Part shown: positions 35,184-44,252 of the stretch, in pieces
How the letters are laid out: every line of letters starts with the position of its first letter
Position numbering within the stretch: position 1 is the first letter of the stretch
NCBI RefSeq assembly: GCF_042655385.1
Contig: NZ_JBHSMA010000003.1
Location: 248,001 to 312,000 of the forward strand
Direction of reading: 5' to 3'
DNA: 64,000 nucleotides
Source of the DNA: Larkinella bovis
GTDB taxonomy: Bacteria > Bacteroidota > Bacteroidia > Cytophagales > Spirosomataceae
The notes under the pieces: model-generated
The model's database searches: none
What the model saw: only the letters and a program-made list of their open reading frames with translations
Told to the model about the DNA's origin: nothing
Translations under genes and position numbers: made by a program

Positions 35184-36005
35184 TTATGGCTGCTGATAAA
35201 CCCGCACGTAATCGACTTCGAACCGGGCCGGGAATTTTGTCGCCGACGGGTCCCCGCCGTTCTGTCCGCCGATCGCGAGGTTCAGCAGGAGGTAGTGCGG
35301 TTGGTGAAACGGGTTTTTGCCGCTGCCGTCGCCGTTGACGGTTTTCGACAGATCGACTTCGTTGAGCAACTGGTCGTCTACATACAACCGAATAAAGTCC
35401 TGGTCCCAGTCCATCCGCCAGACGTGGAAGTGGGCTGACCACTGCGGGTCGTTGAAGGTGCTGAGATTCTTCTTGGTGGTGCTCCAGGCCGCGACGTATG
35501 GCTTGTCGGTGCCCCAGGCGGCATTGGCCAGGAGCATCTCCCGGTAATATTCCATGATATCAATTTCGCCGTTCGACGGCCATTCTCCCGATACGCCCAG
35601 CGACCAGAACGCTGGCCACAGGCCCGGGCGGGTGTCGATGCGGCCCCGCATCTCGAACCGGCCAAACCGCCACTGGTGTAGCCCCTTGGTCATCAGGCTC
35701 GCTGCCGTGTAGTGAATCGAGTCACGCTGGGTTCGCCAACTGGTGCTGCCGGGCTGGTAGGTAGGGTTGGGACGTCGTTCGCGCCGACCTTCAATGATCA
35801 GCAACCCGTTCTCGCAGCGGGCGTTGTCGGGCTGGTACCACTGGCGTTCGTTGTTGCGGACAAAGCCACGCTCGAAGGCCCAGTTGTTGGGGTCGGGTGG
35901 CCCCGGTTTGTTGAATTCATCAGCCCAGACCAGCTTCCAGTCGGCCGCCGGTGGAACGGTTTTCGGAACGAGTAGCCACAGGAACAGGCAAAGAAACGGC
36001 TGCAT
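35184..36005 (-). CDS. Glycoside hydrolase family 16
   Basis: A 273-residue exported beta-glucanase-fold enzyme. The catalytic motif is EIDIME with nucleophile E147, helper D149 and acid/base E152. The N-terminus is a short hydrophobic signal; the lectin-like core is WKLVWADEFNKPGPPD, GRFEMRGRIDTRPGLWPAFW and the closing FEVDYVRVYQQP. Members hydrolyse beta-1,3 or mixed-linkage glucans, laminarin, agar or similar polymers. The bulkier loop of the beta-agarase subgroup is not obvious, so laminarin-type substrates are slightly more likely. Confidence 0.9.
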   Translation of the reverse strand: MQPFLCLFLWLLVPKTVPPAADWKLVWADEFNKPGPPDPNNWAFERGFVRNNERQWYQPDNARCENGLLIIEGRRERRPNPTYQPGSTSWRTQRDSIHYTAASLMTKGLHQWRFGRFEMRGRIDTRPGLWPAFWSLGVSGEWPSNGEIDIMEYYREMLLANAAWGTDKPYVAAWSTTKKNLSTFNDPQWSAHFHVWRMDWDQDFIRLYVDDQLLNEVDLSKTVNGDGSGKNPFHQPHYLLLNLAIGGQNGGDPSATKFPARFEVDYVRVYQQP

Positions 36006-36171
36006 AACGGATCGGGCTTGGAATAGAGCCGTAAATGTAAACGTTCGTACCAGAATTGAAAAATACGGTTGGGGTCTAATCGATCAAAGCACAAAAAGAT
36101 AATAAACTGGTCATCTAACCGAAGAGAGCGCTCAGCAGTTATAGGAGAAAACAAGCGTCACTGTCTTGAGA

Positions 36172-37302
36172 ATGAGTGATAACTGGATACGGCTGAGCCG
36201 GTTTTTTGCGAAGATGGTTCTGCTGGGCTTCGTCCTGCCGGGCGGTTTTTCGTCGTTCGTGCGGGCGCAGTCGGATACCACCCGAAAAGAAATCAAGGTG
36301 CTGGGCCTTTCGCTGGATACGTTGCTGGCCATCCGCAGCCCGAAAGTCGATACCAACTACATCGCCAGCTATTACGAACACCTGCATCTTCGGTTGATCG
36401 GGCAGGGGCGGGACCATTTTCTGCAACTTGTGGATAAAACCAACCACCTCACCTACCGGCCCAACGGAGCCTCGTCGGTGGGAGTGGGAGCCAGCTATTC
36501 GTGGCTCAGCGCCGAGCTAACCACCCGCCTTCCGTTGATTACCCGAAATTCCCGGGTGGCGAAAGGCAAAACCCGGCAGTTTGGCACCAGCCTGAGTTAC
36601 AACGGTCGGCGGGTCTGGTTCAACACCAATTACCAGTCGTACCGGGGCCTGTACCTGAATAATCCGGATATTCTCGACAAAGACTGGTTTGTGCTTCATT
36701 CGAAGTATCCGCAGCGGCCGGATGTTGCAATTTATACCTGGTATACTTCGATCTATTACTGTTTTAACCACGAGCGGTTTTCCAACCCGGCCTCGCTGAT
36801 GCAGCGCGAGCGTCAGAAGAAAAGCGCCGGTTCGTTTCTGGTGGGGGCTTCGATGCTCTTTACCCAGGTCAAGGGCGATTCGTCGCTGTTTCCGCGGGCC
36901 GTCCAGCCGCTTTTTCCCACGACTTCCGAGCTGATCCAATACCGGTCGTTCGGTTACAGCATCAATGCGGGTTACATCCGGACGTTCGTGTTCCGGAACT
37001 ACTTTTTTGCCACCCTGCTGGGGTGCCCGGGCGTAGCGCTGCTGAATGCCAGCAGCGTTTCGGCCGGCGAAAACAGCCGGTCGCTGCCCGTGCGGGTGGG
37101 TTGGCAGGGCGATTCGCGGGTGACGGTCGGTTACAACAACGGGCGCTATTTTGCCGGGGCGACCTATGCCGTGGTGTTTCTGTCGGGGAACCTGGACGGC
37201 CCCAGCATCCTGCGTAGTGTCAACACCAATATCCGGTTGGTAGCCGGGCTGCATTTCCCTTTCAAACCGAAAGGTTTACTGCACAAGCTGCCCGGTTTTT
37301 AA
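36172..37302 (+). CDS. DUF4421 outer-membrane protein
   Basis: A 376-residue exported protein. MSDNWIRLSRFFAKMVLLGF through SFVRAQ is the signal peptide. DUF4421 features follow: DTNYIASYYEHLHLR, YRPNGASSVGVGASYSWLSAELTT and TSLSYNGRRVWFNTNYQSYRG, with alternating beta-strand pattern and an aromatic C-terminus. It probably forms a beta-barrel in the outer membrane. Function is not known. The divergent GH16 gene lies 166 bases away. Confidence 0.85.
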   Translation: MSDNWIRLSRFFAKMVLLGFVLPGGFSSFVRAQSDTTRKEIKVLGLSLDTLLAIRSPKVDTNYIASYYEHLHLRLIGQGRDHFLQLVDKTNHLTYRPNGASSVGVGASYSWLSAELTTRLPLITRNSRVAKGKTRQFGTSLSYNGRRVWFNTNYQSYRGLYLNNPDILDKDWFVLHSKYPQRPDVAIYTWYTSIYYCFNHERFSNPASLMQRERQKKSAGSFLVGASMLFTQVKGDSSLFPRAVQPLFPTTSELIQYRSFGYSINAGYIRTFVFRNYFFATLLGCPGVALLNASSVSAGENSRSLPVRVGWQGDSRVTVGYNNGRYFAGATYAVVFLSGNLDGPSILRSVNTNIRLVAGLHFPFKPKGLLHKLPGF

Positions 37303-37424
37303 CTTTTTTCAAAACCTATACTAAGTTTTTACGGTTTTATTTGCTTGGTTTCCATTGTCATTATTACCTTTTAAGATTTGTTTCTTGTGACGAACAGGCC
37401 CGATTGGTCTGTAACCTATAGCCA

Positions 37425-39677
37425 ATGCCTGTTTCCACTGCCACCATACCAAATTCGGGATTTGATCTGACGAATTGCGAAACCGAACCGATCCACATTC
37501 CCGGTTACATCCAGGCTCATGGATATTTAGTGGCACTTTCTGCCGATGATTTTGTTATTCGGTACGCCAGCGAGAATATCCGGGAACTGGTGAAGCAACC
37601 AGCTTCGGATTTGCTCGGAAAACCGCTCGAAGCCCTGTTAACCCAAACCGACCTGTCCACGGCTGAGCTGGTGGCCATTCTGAACGTTGGCAAGCGGGAT
37701 AATGCCTGGTCGCGGATGAACCCGCACCGGTTCCGGATAAACGGGAGTGCCTACAACCTGATCGTTCACCAGAACGGGGCACTGATTTTGCTCGAATGGG
37801 AATCGACGGTGTCGGGCCGGAGCAATCTGGACCAGCAACTGATCGCGGAAGCACTGACCGAAGTGCAGTCGAACCGGACGCTGGCGGAACTGATTCAGAA
37901 TACCACCCGCCGGGTGAAACAGCTGATTGGCTACGACCGCGTGATGGTCTACCGGTTTGGTCCCGACTGGCACGGCGAAGTCATTGCCGAAGCCCTGGAA
38001 CCGGGGCTGGAACCGTATCTGGGGTTGCATTATCCGGCTTCGGATATTCCACGGCAGGCCCGTGAATTGTACAAAACCAATCTGGTGCGGCTGATTGCCG
38101 ATGTGGGCAGCACGCCTTCGCCCGTTTTTTCGACAACGGATCAGCCCCTCGATCTGACCCATTCCGTACTGCGGGCGGTGTCGCCGGTTCACATTGAATA
38201 CCTGAAAAATATGGGCGTTCAGGCCTCGATGAGTATTTCGCTGCTCTACCGGGGCGAGTTATGGGGGCTGATTTCCTGCCACCATTCGACGCCCAAATTT
38301 GTCGATTTTTCGGCACGTCAGGCGGCCATGTTTGTGAGCCAGTTGCTGTCGTCGGCCCTGGAGTTTCGGAAAGACGAAGAAGATCAGTCGTTCCTGTTTC
38401 AGATTCAGCAGAACGGGCAGCGGCTCAATAGCCAGATACTGACCGACTGGGATGTAGTAGCCGGTTTGACCCGGCATCCGGTGACGGCCCTGGACATCAC
38501 CGGTGCGACGGGGGCGGTTTTGGTGTACGACACTAAGGTTTATTCACTGGGAACGGTGCCAGGCGAGTCGGCCATTGCCGGTATTGCCAATTGGCTGGGG
38601 ACGCAACCGTTTGATACTTTCCTGGAAACCAATCAGTTGCCTGAGTTGTATCCGGTGGCGGAAGCCTTCCGCGATGTGGCGTCGGGCCTGCTGGCAATTG
38701 CATTGTCGAAGGAATTGAATGAGTATATTCTCTGGTTCAAACCGGAGCGGGTTCGGCAGGTAACCTGGGCCGGTAACCCGGATAAACCGGTAACGGTTTC
38801 GGAGAATGGGAAGCCGTTTTTGCATCCCCGCAAAAGTTTTGAAGCCTGGTCGCAAACCGTTCGCAATACCTCGGAGCCGTGGAAAGAAAGCGAAATTTCG
38901 GTTGCCATCAAGCTGCGGGAAGATGTGTTGCAGGTGGTGGCGCGCAAGGCCAACGAAGTCCGGCAGTTGAACGAACGGCTGCGGGTCGCCTACGAAGAGC
39001 TGGATGCGTTCAGCTATACGGTTTCGCACGATCTGCGGACACCCCTGTCGTCCATCCGGTGTTATGCCGAGATCATCATGGAGGAGCAGGGCGGTACGAT
39101 GGATGACGACACGCGGGTGATGTTCCAGAAGATTCTGGACTCGACGGAACGGATGCGGTCATTGATTCGGCATATTTTGTATTATTCAAGGATGGGGCGT
39201 ACGGAGCTGAATTTCAGACAACTGGATATGCCGAAGATGCTGGAGGTGATTCGGGATGAGATTCTGGTGACGGAGAAAAAGAAAAACCGGCATCTGCGGA
39301 TCGAATTCGGGACCCTGCCCCCGGTTTATGGCGACCCAACGATGGTCAATCAGGTTTTCACCAACCTGATGTCGAATGCAGCCAAATACACGCAACGGGC
39401 CAGCGAAGCGGTGGTGCAGGTAGACGGGCGGGAAACCGACACGGAGGTGATTTACAGCGTGAAGGACAACGGAATCGGCTTTGATATGAAGCATGCCGGT
39501 AAAATGTTCGAGCTGTTCAAACGTTTGGATAATGCAGCCGGTTTTGACGGAACCGGGGTCGGACTGGCCATTGTGAAACGGATTATAGGCCGGCACAAAG
39601 GCAAGATCTGGTTCCATAGCGAACCCAACCGCGAGACGGTTTTCTTTGTTTCATTTCCAAAAGAGTCCAGCGAATAA
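37425..39677 (+). CDS. bphP: Bacteriophytochrome histidine kinase
   Basis: A 750-residue red/far-red photoreceptor kinase. Cys18 in FDLTNCETEP is the biliverdin attachment site. Domains run PAS (about 20-125), GAF (about 145-315, with PASDIP at 204-209), PHY (about 330-510, tongue motif PRKSF at 468-472), then HisKA with phospho-His535 in YTVSHDLRTPLSSI and HATPase (NLMSNAAKY, DNGIGF, GTGVGLAIVKRI). The response regulator follows 25 bases after the stop and a heme oxygenase after that. Light absorption would switch kinase activity; the output is unknown. Confidence 0.97.
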   Translation: MPVSTATIPNSGFDLTNCETEPIHIPGYIQAHGYLVALSADDFVIRYASENIRELVKQPASDLLGKPLEALLTQTDLSTAELVAILNVGKRDNAWSRMNPHRFRINGSAYNLIVHQNGALILLEWESTVSGRSNLDQQLIAEALTEVQSNRTLAELIQNTTRRVKQLIGYDRVMVYRFGPDWHGEVIAEALEPGLEPYLGLHYPASDIPRQARELYKTNLVRLIADVGSTPSPVFSTTDQPLDLTHSVLRAVSPVHIEYLKNMGVQASMSISLLYRGELWGLISCHHSTPKFVDFSARQAAMFVSQLLSSALEFRKDEEDQSFLFQIQQNGQRLNSQILTDWDVVAGLTRHPVTALDITGATGAVLVYDTKVYSLGTVPGESAIAGIANWLGTQPFDTFLETNQLPELYPVAEAFRDVASGLLAIALSKELNEYILWFKPERVRQVTWAGNPDKPVTVSENGKPFLHPRKSFEAWSQTVRNTSEPWKESEISVAIKLREDVLQVVARKANEVRQLNERLRVAYEELDAFSYTVSHDLRTPLSSIRCYAEIIMEEQGGTMDDDTRVMFQKILDSTERMRSLIRHILYYSRMGRTELNFRQLDMPKMLEVIRDEILVTEKKKNRHLRIEFGTLPPVYGDPTMVNQVFTNLMSNAAKYTQRASEAVVQVDGRETDTEVIYSVKDNGIGFDMKHAGKMFELFKRLDNAAGFDGTGVGLAIVKRIIGRHKGKIWFHSEPNRETVFFVSFPKESSE

Positions 39678-39702
39678 CGACTCTATCCTATAAACTTGTA
39701 CG

Positions 39703-40131
39703 ATGATGTTAGACGTATTGTATGTGGAGGATAACCCGGACGACGCCGACGTATTTAGCCGGGTCATCCGAAAAATGGAGAAGACCATCTCCTATAAAGT
39801 GATCAATATAGGGTCTGAAGCCCTCGATTATCTGACGGCCGAAGGAAAATACCGGAAGGATACGGCACCGCTGCCCCGGTTGCTTCTGCTCGACCTGGAT
39901 TTGTCGGAATACAGCGGTTTTGAAATTATTCAGAAAGCGCGGTCGATAGCCCGAACGAAGCTGCTGCCCATCGTGGTGTTCAGCACGTCCGATAATCCGC
40001 AGGATATCAGCCAGTCCTTTGAACTGGGCGCCAATGCCTATGTGGTCAAACCCGGTAGTTATCAGTCAATCAATCAGTTGTTGCGTCGCCTTTGTGATTT
40101 CTGGCTGATCGATAACAACGTAGTAAACTAA
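39703..40131 (+). CDS. Response regulator receiver protein (Rcp1-like)
   Basis: A 142-residue single-domain receiver. Phosphoacceptor Asp64 lies in LLLLDLDLSEYSG, the acidic pair in VEDNPDD, the conserved Thr/Ser in VFSTSDN and the conserved Lys in YVVKPGSY. The architecture matches Rcp1/CheY-like partners of bacterial and cyanobacterial phytochromes. No output domain is present, so the phosphoryl signal must pass to another protein. The gene ends 4 bases before the heme oxygenase gene. Confidence 0.93.
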   Translation: MMLDVLYVEDNPDDADVFSRVIRKMEKTISYKVINIGSEALDYLTAEGKYRKDTAPLPRLLLLDLDLSEYSGFEIIQKARSIARTKLLPIVVFSTSDNPQDISQSFELGANAYVVKPGSYQSINQLLRRLCDFWLIDNNVVN

Positions 40132-40135
40132 TTGC

Positions 40136-40723
40136 ATGTCATTAGCGGAACGATTGCGGCACGAAACCCGTGCGTTACACGAAGAAACCGAGCAGTTGCT
40201 GTATACCGAACCTTTACGGTCGGGTACATTAGCCCCGGAGCAATACACCCACTTAATGCAGATTCACGGCTTGTTTCATCACGCGCTGGAAACCGCCATT
40301 GACCGACACCCGGTTTTTTTTGAAGGATACCAGCCGGACGAGCGCCGGAAATCCGCCTGGTTGGCGACCGATCTGGCTGCGTTGGACGCTTCGCTGCCCG
40401 ACCTACGACCGGATTTGTTTGCGGATTGGTCGCCTGTCGAACTCCTGGGCGCGGCTTACGTGGGTGAAGGCTCGATGCTGGGTGGAAAAGTGGTCTTTCA
40501 CCATTTGCAGAAAAGCCCGGCCTTGCAGCCGCTCCTGCAAAATGCCCGGTTTTACCGCGGATACGGCCCCGGCATGATGGACAAATGGAAAGCATTCGGA
40601 GTGCTGCTGGCTGCCCGGCCCGAAGCCGAGCACGATACCGTTGTCGAAGCGGCCAAATGGACTTTCCGGACGTACCAGAAGCTTTTCCGGCTTACCCTGA
40701 CCGAGAAACCAGCGGTCGGTTAG
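40136..40723 (+). CDS. bphO: Biliverdin-producing heme oxygenase
   Basis: A 195-residue enzyme that cleaves heme to biliverdin, carbon monoxide and iron; biliverdin is the chromophore of the adjacent bacteriophytochrome. His15 in ALHEETEQLL is the probable proximal heme ligand, and YVGEGSMLGGKVVF is the distal helix with its flexible glycines. Its operon position (kinase, response regulator, oxygenase, with 4-base spacing to the regulator) is the standard phytochrome arrangement. Its end overlaps the convergent kinase gene by 4 bases. Confidence 0.95.
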   Translation: MSLAERLRHETRALHEETEQLLYTEPLRSGTLAPEQYTHLMQIHGLFHHALETAIDRHPVFFEGYQPDERRKSAWLATDLAALDASLPDLRPDLFADWSPVELLGAAYVGEGSMLGGKVVFHHLQKSPALQPLLQNARFYRGYGPGMMDKWKAFGVLLAARPEAEHDTVVEAAKWTFRTYQKLFRLTLTEKPAVG

Positions 40724-41898
40724 TCGGTCTGGTTGTAAACCGGCAGGAACACTTTGAAGGTGGAACCCTGCCCGAGCTGGCTGGCGACGTCGATGGTTCC
40801 GCCGTGGATTTCCGCTACTTTCTTGCAAATCGCGAGGCCGATTCCGGTGCCGCTATAGGTCGAGCGGCTTTCCAGGCGCTGAAACGGCTGGAAAATGCGG
40901 TCTTTGTATTTCTCGTCAAAACCGATCCCATTGTCCGTAATTTCGATCAGCAGAAACAGCCGCTGCGCTTGGTTCGTCAGTTCCTTCGGCAGTTCGTCGG
41001 TGGCGGGGTTGCGGGCACTGATCTGAATAAGCGGTTTTTGATCCGGTTTCTGGAACTTGATGGCATTGGCCAGCAGATTCTGAAATAACTGCCGCAACCG
41101 CAGCGAGTTGCCGGGAATACTGGGCAGCGGTCCCACCCGAATCGTGGCTTTCTGCTCCGAAATCGACACGTCCAGGTCACTCAGCACTTCTTTGATCAGG
41201 CGCGCGAGCGGAACCGTTTCAAACGGCTCGGTTTGCGTCGACAGCCGTGAATACGTCAGCAAATCGCGGACGAGCACCTGCATCCGTTTGGCCGAATTCT
41301 GAATCCGGCGCACCAGATCCACTTCGCCATCCACCAGACTGTCGGCAAACTGGCTTTGCAGCACGTCACCAAAAGCCTGTAATTTCCGCAGCGGTTCCTG
41401 CAGGTCGTGCGAGGCAATGTAGGCAAACTGTTCCAGGTTTTCGTTAGAGCTGCGGATCTGGTGAATGGTGGCTTCCAGTTGATGCTGGATTCGCTTGTTT
41501 TCGGTAATATCCAGAAACGTAACGCGGAGATTCTCGCCAAGGCGGTCGGCCACCAGCGTCAGCCAGCGGTCGATGCCGTCGCTTTTGTAATGGTGTTCAT
41601 ACGGAAGCGAATCCTGCTGGGCAAAAGCCCGGCAGTAATGCTCGAAAATACCGTTGGTTTTGTACTGCGGAAACCAGCGGCTGTGCAGTTCTCCAACCAG
41701 TGCCTGGGGCTCCTGGTTGACGAGCGCGGCCAGGTTTTTATTGGCAATCAGGAAGGTGAAATCCGTGATTTCGTTTTGTTCGTCGTAAACCGGTTGTAAC
41801 AGATACAGTGCTGTTTGCGAGCTGTCTAACAGCGCCCGCAAGTGGTAGTTTTCTGTCTGTAACGGATTACTAATTGAATCCAACCGGGAGTTATTCAT
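40720..41898 (-). CDS. PAS domain histidine kinase
   Basis: A 392-residue sensor kinase. Residues about 20-140 form a PAS domain (LRALLDSSQTALYLLQPV, VTFLDITENKRI), with no membrane segment, so sensing is internal. HisKA has phospho-His in IASHDLQEPLRKLQAF; HATPase includes FQNLLANAIKFQ, ITDNGIGFDEKYKDRIF and GTGIGLAICKKVAE. The arrangement is the light/redox-type kinase often seen near phytochromes. It is convergent with the heme oxygenase gene, sharing 4 bases. ATG at 41898 fits the start of the PAS-linked helix; an upstream start at 41937 is possible. Confidence 0.92.
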   Translation of the reverse strand: MNNSRLDSISNPLQTENYHLRALLDSSQTALYLLQPVYDEQNEITDFTFLIANKNLAALVNQEPQALVGELHSRWFPQYKTNGIFEHYCRAFAQQDSLPYEHHYKSDGIDRWLTLVADRLGENLRVTFLDITENKRIQHQLEATIHQIRSSNENLEQFAYIASHDLQEPLRKLQAFGDVLQSQFADSLVDGEVDLVRRIQNSAKRMQVLVRDLLTYSRLSTQTEPFETVPLARLIKEVLSDLDVSISEQKATIRVGPLPSIPGNSLRLRQLFQNLLANAIKFQKPDQKPLIQISARNPATDELPKELTNQAQRLFLLIEITDNGIGFDEKYKDRIFQPFQRLESRSTYSGTGIGLAICKKVAEIHGGTIDVASQLGQGSTFKVFLPVYNQTD

Positions 41899-42075
41899 TG
41901 CAAGCACGGAAGTGGACAAACAACCTCTCCGCTTCAACCAACTAAAATAACAGCTTAATTGTTGAATTTACGCCTTTCTCGCTAAAAACTATTGTCCGGC
42001 CATTTCGCAACCGGTTTTTCATTCGACGCATTTGGGTATTTTTGTGCCAGAACCCTGACCCCCTCTCCTTACCGC

Positions 42076-42414
42076 ATGGCAACACCGACCGATCTTTTTA
42101 TCCACGACACCGACCGCACCTGGGAGAGCGTCGGCCCCGGGGTTCGACGGAAAATCATGGCGTACGACGCCGGCCTGATGCTGGTCAAAGTCGCCTTTGA
42201 AACCGGCGGTGTCGGAGCGATTCATCACCACTATCACACGCAAATGAGCTATGTCGAAAGCGGCCGGTTTGCCATTACCATTGGCAACGAAACCCGCGAG
42301 CTGAAAGCCGGTGATGTGTATCATATTCCGCCGGATGTGCCCCACGGTGCCGTGGCGCTGGAAGCGGGTGTGCTGGTGGATGTGTTTACGCCGATGCGGG
42401 AGGATTTTGTGTAA
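42076..42414 (+). CDS. Cupin protein, KdgF-like
   Basis: A 112-residue single-domain cupin. The metal-binding motif is IHHHYHTQMSYVESG with the second motif YHIPPDVPHGAVALEAG. The length and the pattern VKVAFETGGVGAIHHH match KdgF, which helps convert unsaturated uronates to open-chain keto forms during pectin or alginate breakdown. A hexuronate-type transporter follows, supporting that role. ATG at 42076 is the family start. Other small cupins of unknown role cannot be excluded. Confidence 0.75.
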   Translation: MATPTDLFIHDTDRTWESVGPGVRRKIMAYDAGLMLVKVAFETGGVGAIHHHYHTQMSYVESGRFAITIGNETRELKAGDVYHIPPDVPHGAVALEAGVLVDVFTPMREDFV

Positions 42415-42535
42415 GGTTACAAGTGTCGGGGTACGGTTTTCGGTTTATAGTGGGCTTCGCAGGAGCCTGCATACCGAGCACCAAGTCCCGTAAATTATAA
42501 ACCGAAAACTATAAACCGTACTCGTGTCTGATATT
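42415..42535. repeat. Intergenic mirror-word repeat with AGTGGGCTTCGCAGGAGC core
   Basis: GGTACGGTTTTCGGTTTAT leads to AGTGGGCTTCGCAGGAGC (42452-42469), followed by CCGTAAATT, ATAAACCGAAAAC and ATAAACCGTAC inverse words. It is the clearest member of the family and lies between the cupin and transporter genes. Confidence 0.65.
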
Positions 42536-42572
42536 TCATTATTTTGAGCCGAAATTGACTTTCGGCCCTTTC

Positions 42573-43814
42573 ATGACGTACCGTTCCCGGGTTCTCTCGT
42601 TTTTATTTGCCCTTTCTGCCATTACCTACATCGACCGGACCTGCATTTCGCTGGTGGCGTCGGATATCAAAAAAGACCTTCAGATCGAGAACGATCAGTG
42701 GGGCTGGATTCTGAGCGCGTTCGCCCTATCCTACGCCCTGTTCGAACTCCCGACGGGTGCGCTGGGCGACCGGCTGGGGCCCCGGCGGGTGCTGACGCGC
42801 GTCGTGGCCTGGTGGTCGGCGTTTACGGCGCTGACCGGCACAGCCACCAACTGGCTTTACCTGGTCATTGTCCGGTTTTTGTTCGGCGCGGGCGAAGCCG
42901 GGGCTTATCCGAATGCGTCAATTGTGGTTTCCCGCTGGTTTCCCCGGCAGGAAACGGGCCGCGCGCAGGCCTACATCTGGGCGGCCGGACGCGTGGGCGG
43001 GATGCTGGCCCCGTGGATGGTGGTGCCGGTCGCGACGCATTTTGGCTGGCGGGCATCCTTCTACGCCATGGGGTTGCTGGGGATCATTTGGGCCGTGTGC
43101 TGGTACATCTGGTTTCGCGATTTCCCGCGCGAAAAACGCGCAATCACCGCCGAAGAGCGGGAATATATTGAAGAAAACCGGCGGTTTCGGGTTGCGGGCC
43201 ATCACGTTCCGTGGGGGGCGGTTTTGCGCAGTCCAAACATGTGGGCAATTATGCTAATGTTCCATTTTTATATGTATGGCGCGTATTTCTTCACGGGCTG
43301 GCTTCCGACCTACCTCCGCGAAGGCCGCCATTTCGGAAAAGAAGACATGCAGTTGTTTGCTACCCTGCCGTTTTTTCTGGGGGCTATCGGCTGCTTTACG
43401 GGTGGTTATCTGAGCGACTGGCTGGCCAAACGCTACGGTTTGAAAACCGGCCGGCGGGTCGTTGGCATTGTGGGCCTTGGATTGTCGTCGGCCATGATTC
43501 TGCTCTCGGCGCTGACGAAAGACAACCAGACCGCGGCCATTTTTCTGTCGATGGGCATGGGCTTCAAAGACCTGACGCTGCCCGTTTCGTTTGCGGTTTG
43601 CAACGATGTGGGCCGGAGTAAGTCGGGGGTGGTATCGGGCGCCATGAATACTTTCGGGCAACTCGGGGCGGTTTTTCTGGGCGTACTGTTTGGTTATATT
43701 GTCAACCTGACCGGCGACTTCAACCTGCCGCTGTTTCTGATTGCGTTTCTGCTGTTGTGTAGCTGCCTGCTCTGGCTCCGCATCGACCCGACGGAGGAGG
43801 TAGTTCTGGTGTAA
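42573..43814 (+). CDS. MFS transporter, hexuronate (ACS) family
   Basis: A 413-residue major facilitator with 12 helices. The hallmark loop GALGDRLGPRRVLTRVV (between helices 2 and 3) and RFLFGAGEAGAYPNASIVVSRWFP match the anion:cation symporter branch that takes up hexuronates and related acids. The KdgF-like cupin upstream supports uronate uptake. Substrate is inferred. The start at 42573 gives the normal MFS N-terminus; the upstream in-frame TTG is not needed. Confidence 0.88.
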   Translation: MTYRSRVLSFLFALSAITYIDRTCISLVASDIKKDLQIENDQWGWILSAFALSYALFELPTGALGDRLGPRRVLTRVVAWWSAFTALTGTATNWLYLVIVRFLFGAGEAGAYPNASIVVSRWFPRQETGRAQAYIWAAGRVGGMLAPWMVVPVATHFGWRASFYAMGLLGIIWAVCWYIWFRDFPREKRAITAEEREYIEENRRFRVAGHHVPWGAVLRSPNMWAIMLMFHFYMYGAYFFTGWLPTYLREGRHFGKEDMQLFATLPFFLGAIGCFTGGYLSDWLAKRYGLKTGRRVVGIVGLGLSSAMILLSALTKDNQTAAIFLSMGMGFKDLTLPVSFAVCNDVGRSKSGVVSGAMNTFGQLGAVFLGVLFGYIVNLTGDFNLPLFLIAFLLLCSCLLWLRIDPTEEVVLV

Positions 43815-43849
43815 CAACGGCCAGCCATAAGCGGTAATACCCACAAAAA

Positions 43850-43882
43850 ATACCGCCCAACTTGTGCAAAGCCGGGCGGTAT
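43850..43882 (-). terminator. Rho-independent terminator
   Basis: ATACCGCCC pairs with GGGCGGTAT around a 15-base loop, and on the minus strand a T run (TTTTTTGTG) follows. It ends the T9SS beta-helix gene transcript and may also serve the convergent transporter gene. Confidence 0.7.
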
Positions 43883-43907
43883 ACACAACCAGAGAAGGCG
43901 TCCGGTT

Positions 43908-44252
43908 TTAGGGTTTGAGCAACTTTAGCGTCACGTTCTGGCTGCCGCTGCGGACCTGCAGCAGCAACAGCCCCGGGGCCGCGTGGCGCGTCGACAGGCT
44001 GGGCCGTTCCACCTCGGCGGCCTGTACGATCTGCTGCTCATTCACCCGTCGCCCCTGCCCATCCACCAGTTGCAACTGCACTCGCTGGCCTTCGGCTCCC
44101 CGGATCTCCAGCCGGACCACCTCCCCAATCGGATTGCCCAGCACCACTACCTGCAAACCCGCAGCGGTTTCGGCCGACAGGCGACTACCATCAGGACAGT
44201 TCAGGGGTTTCCCCGATTCCTTGAGTACGTAACTGGAACCCAGCACCCGGGC
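43908..44252 (-). pseudogene. Severed C-terminal part with T9SS sorting domain
   Basis: This stretch continues the frame of the beta-helix gene after a TAA at 44253-44255. It resumes with ARVLGSSYVLKESGKPL, which aligns with ARVAGNSFVLKNAPKA of the sister repeat in the upstream part, so it was once one protein. The end is a type A T9SS sorting domain (VVVLGNPIGEVVRLEI, then SQNVTLKLLKP). A GTG exists but no ribosome site or start is convincing. The protein as read today would be secreted by the Sec route but could not use T9SS. Confidence 0.75.

Noticed and set aside
43908..44246. Treating the T9SS domain stretch as its own gene starting at GTG
   Set aside because: It shares the frame with the upstream beta-helix gene and aligns with its repeated module, so it is a severed end rather than an independent gene.
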